DNA of 64,000 bases from the NCBI RefSeq assembly GCF_020819595.1, contig NZ_JAJHNP010000002.1, positions 62,001 through 126,000 on the forward strand. Direction: 5' to 3'. This stretch comes from Streptomyces barringtoniae (GTDB taxonomy: Bacteria > Actinomycetota > Actinomycetes > Streptomycetales > Streptomycetaceae). Numbering within the stretch: the stretch's first letter is position 1; each line of letters starts with the position of its first letter. Below are positions 1 to 6,806 of the stretch, one piece after another. The translations under genes were made by a program, and so were the position numbers. The notes under the pieces are model-generated. The model made no database searches and was not told where the DNA came from. It was given only the letters and a program-made list of their open reading frames with translations.

Positions 1-593
1 GCCACGGCATCCACCAGATGGACCTGCTGCTGGACCTGCTCGGACCGTGGAGCGAGGTGCGGGCCATGGCCGGGCGGCTGGTGCACGACGTCGAGACGGA
101 GGACGTCTCCACCGCGCTGGTCCGCTTCGAGGGCGGCGCCCTCGCGACGGTCGTCAACAGCGTGCTGAGCCCCGACGAGGTCAGCCGCATCCGCATCGAC
201 TGCGAGCGCGCGACCGTCGAACTGACCCACCTCTACGGGCACGCCAACGACGACTGGCGCATCACTCCGGCCCCGGACGTACCCGCCGAACTGGCCGATC
301 AATGGCGCGACTTCGGCGCGGACGTGCCCAGCTCGCACCTGGCCCAACTGCGCGAACTGGTCGCGAGCATGCGCTCGGGTGAGCGGCCGCGCAGCAGCGG
401 CGCGGACGGGCGCAGGAGCCTGGAGCTGATCACGGCCCTGTACAAGTCGAACCCCCGGGAAGAGGGCTCGACGGCCGTCTACCGCACGCGCGAGGCGGCC
501 GAGGAGGTCGTCGCCGGTGACCCGTTCGTCCTGCACGGAGGGGTGAAGGCCTGGCACATCCGTGCTTGGAACGAGGCCCTCACCGCGCCCTGA
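1..593 (+). CDS. Gfo/Idh/MocA-type oxidoreductase C-terminal part with a YciI-like tail (5' end outside window)
   Basis: The open frame enters from the left edge (frame beginning at base 3) and ends at TGA 591-593. The first ~145 visible residues read as the C-terminal half of a Gfo/Idh/MocA NAD(P)-dependent dehydrogenase: an HGIHQMD motif, a beta-sheet region and the helix SLELITALYKS. Directly after ALYKS, instead of the usual end of that family, the protein continues NPREEGSTAVYRTREAAEE and DPFVLHGG...WHIRAWNEAL, which is the C-terminal half of a YciI-like ferredoxin-fold protein. The join looks like an in-frame deletion scar fusing two genes. The N-terminal Rossmann domain lies outside the window, so cofactor binding cannot be judged. 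Substrate is unknown; most members act on sugars, inositols or dihydrodiols. Confidence 0.75.
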   Translation, partial: HGIHQMDLLLDLLGPWSEVRAMAGRLVHDVETEDVSTALVRFEGGALATVVNSVLSPDEVSRIRIDCERATVELTHLYGHANDDWRITPAPDVPAELADQWRDFGADVPSSHLAQLRELVASMRSGERPRSSGADGRRSLELITALYKSNPREEGSTAVYRTREAAEEVVAGDPFVLHGGVKAWHIRAWNEALTAP

Positions 594-596
594 GTC

Positions 597-1067
597 TCAC
601 GCCGCCGTCGGACCGGTGCGCGTCCAGCCCGGCGCCTGCGGACGGGCCGTGAGGTCCTCGTGGCGGACCTCCTCGCCGCAGGCGCGGCAGGTGACGACCG
701 GCACCAGTTCATTGCCGCAGATGTGCTCGACGGCCATGGGCAGGTCGGCGCCCTTGCGGATGTGGCGGTCGCCCCACTCCTTGAGCGTCATCAGGACCGG
801 CTCCAGCTCCAGGCCGGCCTGTGTGGCCCGGTACTCGAAGCGCTGCGGGCGCTCGCTGTAGACGCGCTTGGTGAGGATCCCCGCGTCCACGAGCCGGCGC
901 AGCCGGGCGGCCAGGATGTCGCGCGGGGCGCCGATGTTGCGCACGAGCTGGTCGAAGCGGCCGTTGCCCAGGCACACCTCGCGCAGGACGAGCAGGGAGT
1001 ACTTCTCGCCGACCAGCGCGAGGGCGTCGGCGATGGAGCAGGGGCGCGGGTCTTTCGTGGCGGCCAT
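597..1067 (-). CDS. HxlR-family winged-helix transcriptional regulator
   Basis: A 156-residue protein with the HxlR signature: CSIADALALVGEKYSLLVLREV in two blocks at its start, then a winged helix with RNIGAPRDILAARLRRL as the recognition helix and a beta-wing ending SERPQRFEYRAT. The C-terminus carries three cysteines (HICGNEL, CRACGEE) that could form a small zinc ribbon or redox site. HxlR proteins are dimeric DNA-binding regulators often tuned by electrophiles or redox change. The ATG at 1065-1067 is preferred to the upstream one at 1098-1100 because the family starts here and because a TAGACT -10 box lies 7 nt upstream. The gene is divergent from the thiolase and probably controls it and/or itself through the repeats at 1087-1135. 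Confidence 0.93.
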   Translation of the reverse strand: MAATKDPRPCSIADALALVGEKYSLLVLREVCLGNGRFDQLVRNIGAPRDILAARLRRLVDAGILTKRVYSERPQRFEYRATQAGLELEPVLMTLKEWGDRHIRKGADLPMAVEHICGNELVPVVTCRACGEEVRHEDLTARPQAPGWTRTGPTAA

Positions 1068-1074
1068 GAGGGCC

Positions 1075-1080
1075 AGTCTA
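1075..1080 (-). promoter_or_regulatory. -10 element of the HxlR gene, leaderless type
   Basis: Read on the minus strand the hexamer is TAGACT, 7 nt before the ATG at 1067. No Shine-Dalgarno sequence is present, so transcription probably begins at or next to the start codon. Confidence 0.5.
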
Positions 1081-1086
1081 GTGGAG

Positions 1087-1135
1087 AGTTTGATTTTCAA
1101 ACCTGGCGCGCTATGGTGAGTTTGGATTTCCTACT
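1087..1135. promoter_or_regulatory. Tandem operator-like repeats between HxlR gene and thiolase
   Basis: Bases 1088-1102 form a perfect inverted repeat, GTTTGA-TTT-TCAAAC. A second 17-bp site at 1119-1135 (AGTTTGGATTTCCTACT) resembles the first copy at 1087-1103 and starts exactly 32 bp further on, about three helical turns. The second is also embedded in an outer inverted repeat GTGAG (1116-1120) / CTCAC (1134-1138). The position just upstream of the HxlR -10 box and the symmetry fit autoregulatory HxlR binding; the assignment is inferred. Confidence 0.45.
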
Positions 1136-1204
1136 CACTGGTAGCTGTCGTAGCCCGCCGCCCGGCCCGCTGCGGACAGCCAGGCGGCCAAGGAGGCCCC
1201 CGCC

Positions 1205-2374
1205 ATGCGCGACGCAGTGATCGTCGAAGCCGTACGCACCCCCATCGGCAAGGGCAAGCCGAACGGCTCCCTCGCCCACGTCCATCCCGTGCAGCTGCTC
1301 GCCCACACCCTGCGCGCCCTGGTCGAGCGCTCCGGCGTCGACCCCGCGCTGATCGACGACGTCATCGGCGGCACCGTCGACCAGGTCGGCGAGCAGGCCA
1401 TGAACACCACCCGGTACGCGGTCCTCGCCGCCGGCTTCCCCGAGACGGTCCCGGCGACCACCGTGGACCGCCAGTGCGGCTCCTCCCAGCAGGCCGTGCA
1501 CTTCGCCGCGCAGGGCGTGATGTCCGGGGCGTACGACCTGGTGGTCGCCTGCGGTGTGGAGTCGATGAGCCGGGTGCCGATGTGGTCCAACGTGCCTGCC
1601 GGCAAGGACCCGTTCGGTCCCGGTGTCGCCGAGCGCTACCCCGAGGGCCTGGTCCCGCAGGGCATCAGCGCGGAACTGATCGCCGCCAAGTGGTCCCTCA
1701 CGCGCGCCCGGATGGACGAGTTCGCCGTCTCCTCGCACCACAAGGCCGCCGCGGCCTGGGACAAGGGTCTGTTCGACGCCGAGATCGCGCCGCTGGACGG
1801 CGTCGCCCGCGACGAGTGCGTCCGCCCCGGCAGCACCACGGAGATCCTCGCCGGCCTCAAGCCCGCCTACCACGACCCCGGCTTCGCCGAGCGATTCCCG
1901 CAGATCGAGTGGAACGTGACGGCGGGCAACGCCAGCCCCGTCAACGACGGCGCCTCCGCCGTCCTGATCACCTCCAGCGACACCGCGGCCCGCCTCGGCC
2001 TGCGCCCCCTCGCCCGCCTGCACAGCTTCGCCGTCACCGGCTCCGATCCGCTGCTGATGCTGACGGGCGTCATCCCGGCCACGGAGAAGGTGCTGCACAA
2101 GGCGGGGCTGGGGGTGGCCGACATCGACCTCTTCGAGGTCAACGAGGCGTTCTCCAGCGTGGTGCTGGCCTGGCAGCAGGAGACCGGCGCCGATCTGGCC
2201 AAGGTCAATGTGCACGGCGGCGCGATCGCCCTGGGCCACCCGCTCGGCGCCAGCGGCACCCGGCTGACCACCACCCTGATCCACGCCATGCGCGAGCGCG
2301 GTGCCCGCTACGCCCTGCAGACCATGTGCGAGGCGGGCGGCCTGGCCAACGCGATGATCCTCGAGGGTGTCTGA
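1205..2374 (+). CDS. Acetyl-CoA C-acyltransferase (thiolase)
   Basis: A 389-residue thiolase of normal length, catalysing thiolytic cleavage of 3-ketoacyl-CoA or the reverse Claisen condensation. The nucleophilic cysteine is Cys91 in VDRQCGSSQQA, followed by the CGVESMSR loop, the NEAF motif and GGAIALGHPLGASG carrying the catalytic histidine. The second active-site cysteine sits in TMCEAGG, where most thiolases have C-x-G-G-G, so this belongs to the beta-oxidation/steroid-type branch rather than biosynthetic acetoacetyl-CoA thiolases. A strong AAGGAGG lies 7 nt before ATG 1205. It stands alone, divergent from an HxlR regulator, suggesting control by an aromatic or lipid-derived signal. Physiological substrate is not determinable from sequence. 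Confidence 0.95.
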   Translation: MRDAVIVEAVRTPIGKGKPNGSLAHVHPVQLLAHTLRALVERSGVDPALIDDVIGGTVDQVGEQAMNTTRYAVLAAGFPETVPATTVDRQCGSSQQAVHFAAQGVMSGAYDLVVACGVESMSRVPMWSNVPAGKDPFGPGVAERYPEGLVPQGISAELIAAKWSLTRARMDEFAVSSHHKAAAAWDKGLFDAEIAPLDGVARDECVRPGSTTEILAGLKPAYHDPGFAERFPQIEWNVTAGNASPVNDGASAVLITSSDTAARLGLRPLARLHSFAVTGSDPLLMLTGVIPATEKVLHKAGLGVADIDLFEVNEAFSSVVLAWQQETGADLAKVNVHGGAIALGHPLGASGTRLTTTLIHAMRERGARYALQTMCEAGGLANAMILEGV

Positions 2375-2391
2375 CCGGTGACCCTCACCGG
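2375..2391. terminator. Hairpin between convergent thiolase and TVP38 genes
   Basis: CCGGTGA (2375-2381), a CCC loop and TCACCGG (2385-2391) form a perfect 7-bp stem exactly between the two convergent stop codons. There is no T-run; a bidirectional factor-assisted terminator is plausible. Confidence 0.45.
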
Positions 2392-3152
2392 CCGCGCAGA
2401 TGGTGACGCTTGCGCCACGCCACCACCGCGCCCAGCAGCGCCGGTACGGCGATAGCGGCCATCGCGATCAGGAAGGCGGGGGACGTCGGCGCGGCGGCGC
2501 GGGCGCCGGCGACCGCGTAGGCGGCGGTGTTCGGGATCGAGCCGACGGCCGTGGCCAGCAGAAACGGCCACCAGCGCATCCGGGAGACGGCCGCGCAGTA
2601 GTTCGCGGCCCAGAACGGCACGCCCGGGAAGAGCCGGGCGGCCAGCATGGACCGGAACCCGTGCCGGCTCAGCTGCCCGTCGGCCGCCTTCAGCCAGCGG
2701 CCCCGCAGCAGCGGGCGCAGCGCGTCCTGCCCGAGCACCCGGCCGAGCCCGAACGCCACGCCCGCCCCGAGCACCGTCCCCGCCAGCGCCGTCACCAGGC
2801 CCAGCTGCGAGCCGAACAGCGCGCCCGCCGCCAGGTTGAGCAAGGGCCGCGGCACGAACGCCACGGTGCACAGCCCGTACGCCACGCCGAAGACCGCGGC
2901 CGCCGCGGCCCCGCCCAGCTGCGGTGGCCAGCCGTGCGTCAGCAGCCGCTGCGGTTCGAAGGCCAGCACGCCCGCGGCGGCACCGGCGAGCAGGGCGAGC
3001 AGCAGCGACAGCCGGGCATACGGATGCGCCAGTGCCCGCGCACACCGGCCGGCGAACCCGGCGCGGGGCAGCGGTGACACGGGTGCGACGAGCCCCGTGG
3101 CGGCGGCCCGGGGAGAGGCCGTGGCGGTGCCAGAGCGGTTGGCATCGAGCAT
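2385..3152 (-). CDS. TVP38/TMEM64 family membrane protein
   Basis: A 255-residue polytopic inner-membrane protein of the TVP38/TMEM64 (SNARE-associated, DedA-superfamily) group. After a ~45-residue cytosolic leader there is a first hydrophobic helix (LSLLLALLAGAAAGVLAF), then the family core with FVPRPLLNLAAGALFG, the glycine-rich FGLGRVLG re-entrant segment, and RLFPGVPFWAANYCAAVS, where the conserved arginine and proline are seen. DedA-superfamily proteins are implicated in lipid scrambling and membrane homeostasis; the precise substrate here is unknown. The ATG at 3150-3152 has no Shine-Dalgarno but a TAATGT box 6 nt upstream. A second DedA-superfamily gene occurs at 31664-32311. Confidence 0.9.
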   Translation of the reverse strand: MLDANRSGTATASPRAAATGLVAPVSPLPRAGFAGRCARALAHPYARLSLLLALLAGAAAGVLAFEPQRLLTHGWPPQLGGAAAAAVFGVAYGLCTVAFVPRPLLNLAAGALFGSQLGLVTALAGTVLGAGVAFGLGRVLGQDALRPLLRGRWLKAADGQLSRHGFRSMLAARLFPGVPFWAANYCAAVSRMRWWPFLLATAVGSIPNTAAYAVAGARAAAPTSPAFLIAMAAIAVPALLGAVVAWRKRHHLRGR

Positions 3153-3158
3153 CCGGTG

Positions 3159-3164
3159 ACATTA
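3159..3164 (-). promoter_or_regulatory. -10 element of the TVP38 gene, leaderless type
   Basis: TAATGT on the minus strand, exactly 6 nt before ATG 3152, with no ribosome-binding site between. Confidence 0.5.
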
Positions 3165-3208
3165 ACCGACGAACGCGTGTGATCGCCGTCAGGTGTGCCG
3201 CACCGAGC

Positions 3209-3237
3209 GGGTCCGGGCACCTCGGGCGCCCGGACCC
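3209..3237 (-). terminator. Terminator hairpin of the alcohol dehydrogenase gene
   Basis: GGGTCCGGGC (3209-3218) and GCCCGGACCC (3228-3237) form a perfect 10-bp stem with a 9-nt loop, 14 nt past the dehydrogenase stop on the minus strand. The U-run is missing, as is common in Streptomyces. Confidence 0.6.
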
Positions 3238-3250
3238 ATGAACCCATGTC

Positions 3251-4402
3251 TCACGCGGCGAGCGCGTGACCGGGATGCAGTACCACCTTGGTGTAGCCCT
3301 CGACCCGTTTGTCGAACTTCTCGTACGCCTGCGGCGCCTGGTCCAGCGGCAGCTCGTGGGAGACCACGAAACTGGGCTTGGCGCGCCCGGCGATGATCAT
3401 GTCGCGCAGCTGGCGGTTGTACCGCTTGACGTTGCACTGACCGGTGCCCATCTGCTGGCCCTTCTCGAACATCTTGCCGATGGAGACCAGCAGCTGACCG
3501 TGCCTGGCGTGCTCGTCGGGGCCGCCCGGGTCCGAGGGCACGTACAGACCCGGCACGCCGAGCATGCCCGTGGGCCGTACCGTCATGACCAGCTCGTTGA
3601 GGACGATGGCCGGTTCCTCATGGCTGGCGTCGTGTGCCTGGGCCTGGTAGCCGACGGCGTCGACACCCTTGTCGGTGCCCTCGCCTCCGGTCTGCTCCTT
3701 GATCTGCTCCGCCGGGTCGCCCTTGGTGAAGTCGATCGGGATGGCCCCGATCTCCTCCGCCTTGGCGAGCCGCTCGGGCACCCGGTCGACCGAGAACACC
3801 TTCGCCGCACCGCGCAGCAGTGCCGAGTAGGCGGCCATCAGCCCCACCGGTCCGGCGCCGTAGACGGCCACGCTCTCGCCCGGGGACACCTGGGCGAGTT
3901 CGCAGCCGTGGTAGCCCGTCGGGAAGATGTCGGCGAGCAGCACGAAATCGGTCTCGAACTCGTCCCCCGGAGGCAGTTTCAAGCAGTTGAAGTCGGCGAA
4001 CGGCACCCGCAGCAGCTCGGCCTGGCCGCCCTTGTACGGGCCCATCGCCACGTAGCCGTAGGCCCCGCCGGCGAACCCGGGATTGACCGTCAGGCAGAAG
4101 CCGGTCTTCCCGGCGAGACAGTTCTTGCAGAATCCGCAGGCGACGTTGAACGGCATCACGACACGGTCACCCTGGGACAAGGAGGTCACACCGCTGCCGA
4201 CCTCCTCGATGATGCCGAGGTTCTCGTGTCCGAAGACGATGCCCGACTCGGCCGCCGTGCGGCCCTCGTACATGTGCAGGTCCGAGCCGCATATGGCGCT
4301 CGACGTGACACGTACGAGCACATCGTTGGGATGCTGGATCCGGGGATCCTGGACGTCCTTCACCACCACGCTGAAGGGCTCTTCGTAGACGACGGCTTTC
4401 AC
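3251..4402 (-). CDS. Zinc-dependent alcohol dehydrogenase, glutathione-independent formaldehyde dehydrogenase type
   Basis: A 383-residue medium-chain dehydrogenase. Near the N-terminus ICGSDLHMYEG and FGHENLG supply the catalytic zinc ligands (Cys, His, Glu). CGFCKNCLAGKTGFC provides the four-cysteine structural zinc site, and AVYGAGPVGLMAAYSAL is the Rossmann NAD(P)-binding loop. The insertion after GYQAQAHDA is the hallmark of formaldehyde dehydrogenase (PDH/FdhA) relatives, which carry tightly bound NAD+ and oxidise or dismutate formaldehyde and small aldehydes without glutathione. The start is GTG 4400-4402 because GGAGGTGA lies 5 nt before it. Likely role: aldehyde detoxification, adjacent to a DNA alkylation repair gene read in the opposite direction; a functional link is only suggestive. 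Confidence 0.93.
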   Translation of the reverse strand: MKAVVYEEPFSVVVKDVQDPRIQHPNDVLVRVTSSAICGSDLHMYEGRTAAESGIVFGHENLGIIEEVGSGVTSLSQGDRVVMPFNVACGFCKNCLAGKTGFCLTVNPGFAGGAYGYVAMGPYKGGQAELLRVPFADFNCLKLPPGDEFETDFVLLADIFPTGYHGCELAQVSPGESVAVYGAGPVGLMAAYSALLRGAAKVFSVDRVPERLAKAEEIGAIPIDFTKGDPAEQIKEQTGGEGTDKGVDAVGYQAQAHDASHEEPAIVLNELVMTVRPTGMLGVPGLYVPSDPGGPDEHARHGQLLVSIGKMFEKGQQMGTGQCNVKRYNRQLRDMIIAGRAKPSFVVSHELPLDQAPQAYEKFDKRVEGYTKVVLHPGHALAA

Positions 4403-4513
4403 GTCTGTCACCTCCGCCGCTGTACCACCGGTACTTCCAGGTAACGCCGGTGCGGAAGGGGGTGCAACCCCCGTCCGGAGCGGGCGCTGAGCTGGGGTTC
4501 TGGTCCGCGTGTG

Positions 4514-4527
4514 CGAACGTGTATTCG
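4514..4527. promoter_or_regulatory. LexA/Cheo-box-like palindrome upstream of the AlkD-type gene
   Basis: CGAACGTGTATTCG matches the Gram-positive LexA consensus CGAACRNRYGTTCG at all but one defined position (A for G at position 10). It lies 4 nt upstream of the -10 box at 4532-4537, where LexA binding would block transcription of a DNA-repair gene. Confidence 0.5.
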
Positions 4528-4531
4528 ATAG

Positions 4532-4537
4532 TAGGGT
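4532..4537 (+). promoter_or_regulatory. -10 element of the AlkD-type gene, leaderless type
   Basis: TAGGGT, exactly 6 nt before ATG 4544; no Shine-Dalgarno sequence. The LexA-like palindrome lies immediately upstream. Confidence 0.5.
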
Positions 4538-4543
4538 TCGTTC

Positions 4544-5266
4544 ATGACCGTCACAGGTGCGGCCCCGCCGCACGTGCCGCGCAGTGCTCTCGCCGACACT
4601 GTGCTGGAGCGGGTGACGGCCGTGTTCACGGCCGCCGCCGATCCCGGGCGGGCCGGTCCGATGCGGGCGTACATGAAGGACGTGGCGCCCTTCCTCGGCA
4701 TCCCCACCCCGGACCGCCGTGCCCTGTCCCGTACCGTCCTCGCGGGCACCCCGCGCCCCGACGAGGCCGACTGCACCGCGATCGCGCTGCGCTGCTGGCA
4801 GCTGCCCGAGCGCGAGTACCAGTACTTCGCGGTGGACTATCTGCGTCGGCACGCCGGACGGTGCTCCTCCGGCCTCCTGCCGGTGACCCGGCACCTCGTG
4901 ACGACCGTCCCGTGGTGGGACACCGTCGATCTGCTGGCCGCGCACGTGGTCGGCCGGCTGGTCGCCGCCGATCCCGCACTCGGCACCGACATGGACGCCT
5001 GGATCACCGACGGCGACCTGTGGTTGGTGCGCACGGCCCTGCTCCACCAGCTGACCCGCAAGGAACACACCGACACCGACCGGCTGTTCGCCCACTGCCT
5101 GCTCCAGTCCGGGCATCCCGACTTCTTCGTCCGCAAGGCGATCGGCTGGGCCCTGCGCGAGTACGCCAAGACCGACCCCGGGGCCGTACGGGCCTTCCTG
5201 GCACGGGAGCGGGGCAGGTTCGCCCCGCTGACCGTCCGGGAGGCGCTGAAGAACATCGGCGCCTGA
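4544..5266 (+). CDS. DNA alkylation repair protein (AlkD-like HEAT-repeat glycosylase)
   Basis: A 240-residue all-helical protein of the AlkC/AlkD family, which excises positively charged N3- and N7-alkylpurines without base flipping. MRAYMKDVAPFLGIPTPDRR is the conserved N-terminal entry helix. TTVPWWDTVDLLA contains the catalytic Trp-x-x-x-Asp pair corresponding to Trp109/Asp113 of Bacillus cereus AlkD. WLVRTALLHQL contributes the conserved arginine, and FFVRKAIGWALREYAK holds the second active-site tryptophan. Length matches the family (~230-240). The promoter has a LexA-box-like palindrome, implying damage induction, and translation is probably leaderless. The upstream divergent gene is an aldehyde dehydrogenase; both protect against electrophilic damage. 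Confidence 0.92.
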   Translation: MTVTGAAPPHVPRSALADTVLERVTAVFTAAADPGRAGPMRAYMKDVAPFLGIPTPDRRALSRTVLAGTPRPDEADCTAIALRCWQLPEREYQYFAVDYLRRHAGRCSSGLLPVTRHLVTTVPWWDTVDLLAAHVVGRLVAADPALGTDMDAWITDGDLWLVRTALLHQLTRKEHTDTDRLFAHCLLQSGHPDFFVRKAIGWALREYAKTDPGAVRAFLARERGRFAPLTVREALKNIGA

Positions 5267-5572
5267 GCGGGCCCCGACGCGGGCCTCGACGCAGGCCCCG
5301 ACACAGGCCTCAACTCGCCGACCGCCGAAAATCGTTCGACGCCGGACACCTGCTCGGCGATGATCGACCCCATGTTCCGGTACGCCTTCCTCCTCGCAGC
5401 ATCCGCCGTCGCGGATGCGCCGAAGGCTGCCGTCCTGATCCTCGTGGCCGCTGTCGACGGCGCCCGAAGCTGACCCTCCCCGGAACGTCCGGCGGACCCC
5501 GCAGGGGGAGGGTCGGCCAGTCACCGGGGTCCTGATTCTCCTTTCACGGCTGAGAGGCTTCGAGGTACAGCC
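5267..5572. other. Intergenic region upstream of the EF-Tu paralogue
   Basis: No conventional gene. It holds a 33-codon hydrophobic open frame at 5372-5473 (MFRYAFLLAAS...) without a convincing ribosome-binding site, followed directly by the hairpin at 5472-5514. The frame may be a leader peptide or chance. Confidence 0.4.
5472..5514 (+). promoter_or_regulatory. Long stem-loop upstream of the EF-Tu paralogue
   Basis: GACCCTCCCC (5472-5481) pairs perfectly with GGGGAGGGTC (5505-5514) around a 23-nt loop, 58 nt before the EF-Tu start. It may terminate upstream reading or act in the 5' leader of the EF-Tu gene; no U-run follows. Confidence 0.4.
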
Positions 5573-6745
5573 ATGTCCAAAACGGCCTACGTGCGCACCA
5601 AGCCGCACCTGAACATCGGCACCATGGGTCATGTCGACCACGGCAAGACCACCCTGACCGCCGCCATCACCAAGGTCCTCGCCGAGCGCGGCACCGGCAC
5701 CTTCGTGCCCTTCGACCGCATCGACCGGGCCCCGGAGGAGGCCGCCCGCGGCATCACCATCAACATCGCGCACGTCGAGTACGAGACCGACACCCGGCAC
5801 TACGCCCACGTGGACATGCCGGGCCACGCGGACTACGTCAAGAACATGGTCACCGGCGCCGCGCAGCTCGACGGGGCGATCCTCGTCGTGTCCGCGCTCG
5901 ACGGGATCATGCCGCAGACCGCCGAACACGTGCTGCTCGCCCGGCAGGTGGGCGTCGACCACATCGTCGTCGCGCTCAACAAGGCCGACGGCACGGACGA
6001 CGAGGAGCTCGTCGATCTCGTCGAGCTGGAGGTCCGCGACCTGCTCACGGCCCAGGGCTACCCGGGCGACGCCGTACCGGTCGTACGGGTCTCGGGGCTG
6101 CGGGCGCTGGAGGGCGACCCGCGGTGGACGGCGTCCATCGAGGCGCTGCTCGACGCGGTGGACACCTACGTGCCCATGCCGGAGCGGTACCTGGACGCGC
6201 CGTTCCTGCTGCCGGTGGAGAACGTGCTCACCATCACCGGGCGGGGCACGGTCGTCACCGGCGCGGTGGAGCGGGGGACGCTGCGCCTCGGCGACCGGGT
6301 GGCGGTGCTGGGTGCCGAGCTGGAGACCGTGGTCACCGGCCTCGAGACCTTCGGCAAGCCGATGGATGAGGCGCAGGCCGGGGACAACGTGGCGGTGCTG
6401 CTGCGGGGTGTGCCACGCGACGGCGTGCGGCGCGGGCATGTCGTGGCGGCCCCGGGGAGCGTCGTGCCCGCCCGGCGGTTCTCGGCTCGGGTGTATCTGC
6501 TGTCGGGGCGCGAGGGCGGCCGTACGACGCCGGTCGCCACCGGGTACCGGCCGCAGTTCTACATCCGTACGGCGGATGTGGTGGGGGACGTCGACCTCGG
6601 TTCCGTGGGTGTGGCCAGGCCCGGGGAAACGGTGGAGATGACCGTGGAGCTCGGGCGGGAGGTGCCGTTGGAGCCGGGGCTCGGGTTCGCCATCCGTGAG
6701 GGCGGTCGGACCGTGGGGGCGGGGACCGTGACCACCGTGGAGTGA
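5573..6745 (+). CDS. tuf3: Elongation factor Tu paralogue (EF-Tu3 type)
   Basis: A 390-residue translational GTPase that delivers aminoacyl-tRNA to the ribosome. The P-loop GHVDHGKT is at residues 19-26, switch I ends [14 protein letters not shown], switch II is [12 protein letters not shown], and base recognition is NKAD. Domains II and III follow ([38 protein letters not shown]). It departs from housekeeping EF-Tu: DCPGH is DMPGH, NKCD is NKAD, switch I has PEEAARG for PEEKQRG, and the C-terminus is VTTVE. This pattern fits the divergent EF-Tu3 of streptomycetes; S. ramocissimus EF-Tu3 is known to resist EF-Tu antibiotics. GAGG lies 7 nt before ATG. It stands alone, not in a ribosomal operon, so stress-specific expression is likely. 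Confidence 0.9.
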   Translation: MSKTAYVRTKPHLNIGTMGHVDHGKTTLTAAITKVLAERGTGTFVPFDRIDRAPEEAARGITINIAHVEYETDTRHYAHVDMPGHADYVKNMVTGAAQLDGAILVVSALDGIMPQTAEHVLLARQVGVDHIVVALNKADGTDDEELVDLVELEVRDLLTAQGYPGDAVPVVRVSGLRALEGDPRWTASIEALLDAVDTYVPMPERYLDAPFLLPVENVLTITGRGTVVTGAVERGTLRLGDRVAVLGAELETVVTGLETFGKPMDEAQAGDNVAVLLRGVPRDGVRRGHVVAAPGSVVPARRFSARVYLLSGREGGRTTPVATGYRPQFYIRTADVVGDVDLGSVGVARPGETVEMTVELGREVPLEPGLGFAIREGGRTVGAGTVTTVE

Positions 6746-6794
6746 GGCTCGGGTGCGTGCGGGACTGCGGCGCCTTCGGGTCGCTGCCGCCAGG

Positions 6795-6800
6795 CACAAT
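6795..6800 (+). promoter_or_regulatory. -10-like element of the spermidine-synthase-like gene
   Basis: CACAAT, 6 nt before GTG 6807; a weaker variant of the TANNNT leaderless arrangement seen elsewhere in the window. Confidence 0.35.
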
Positions 6801-6806
6801 GGACAG

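Noticed and set aside
5372..5473. 33-codon hydrophobic frame as a definite gene
   Set aside because: There is no ribosome-binding site or -10 element for it and its length is within chance. It is kept only as part of the EF-Tu leader observation.
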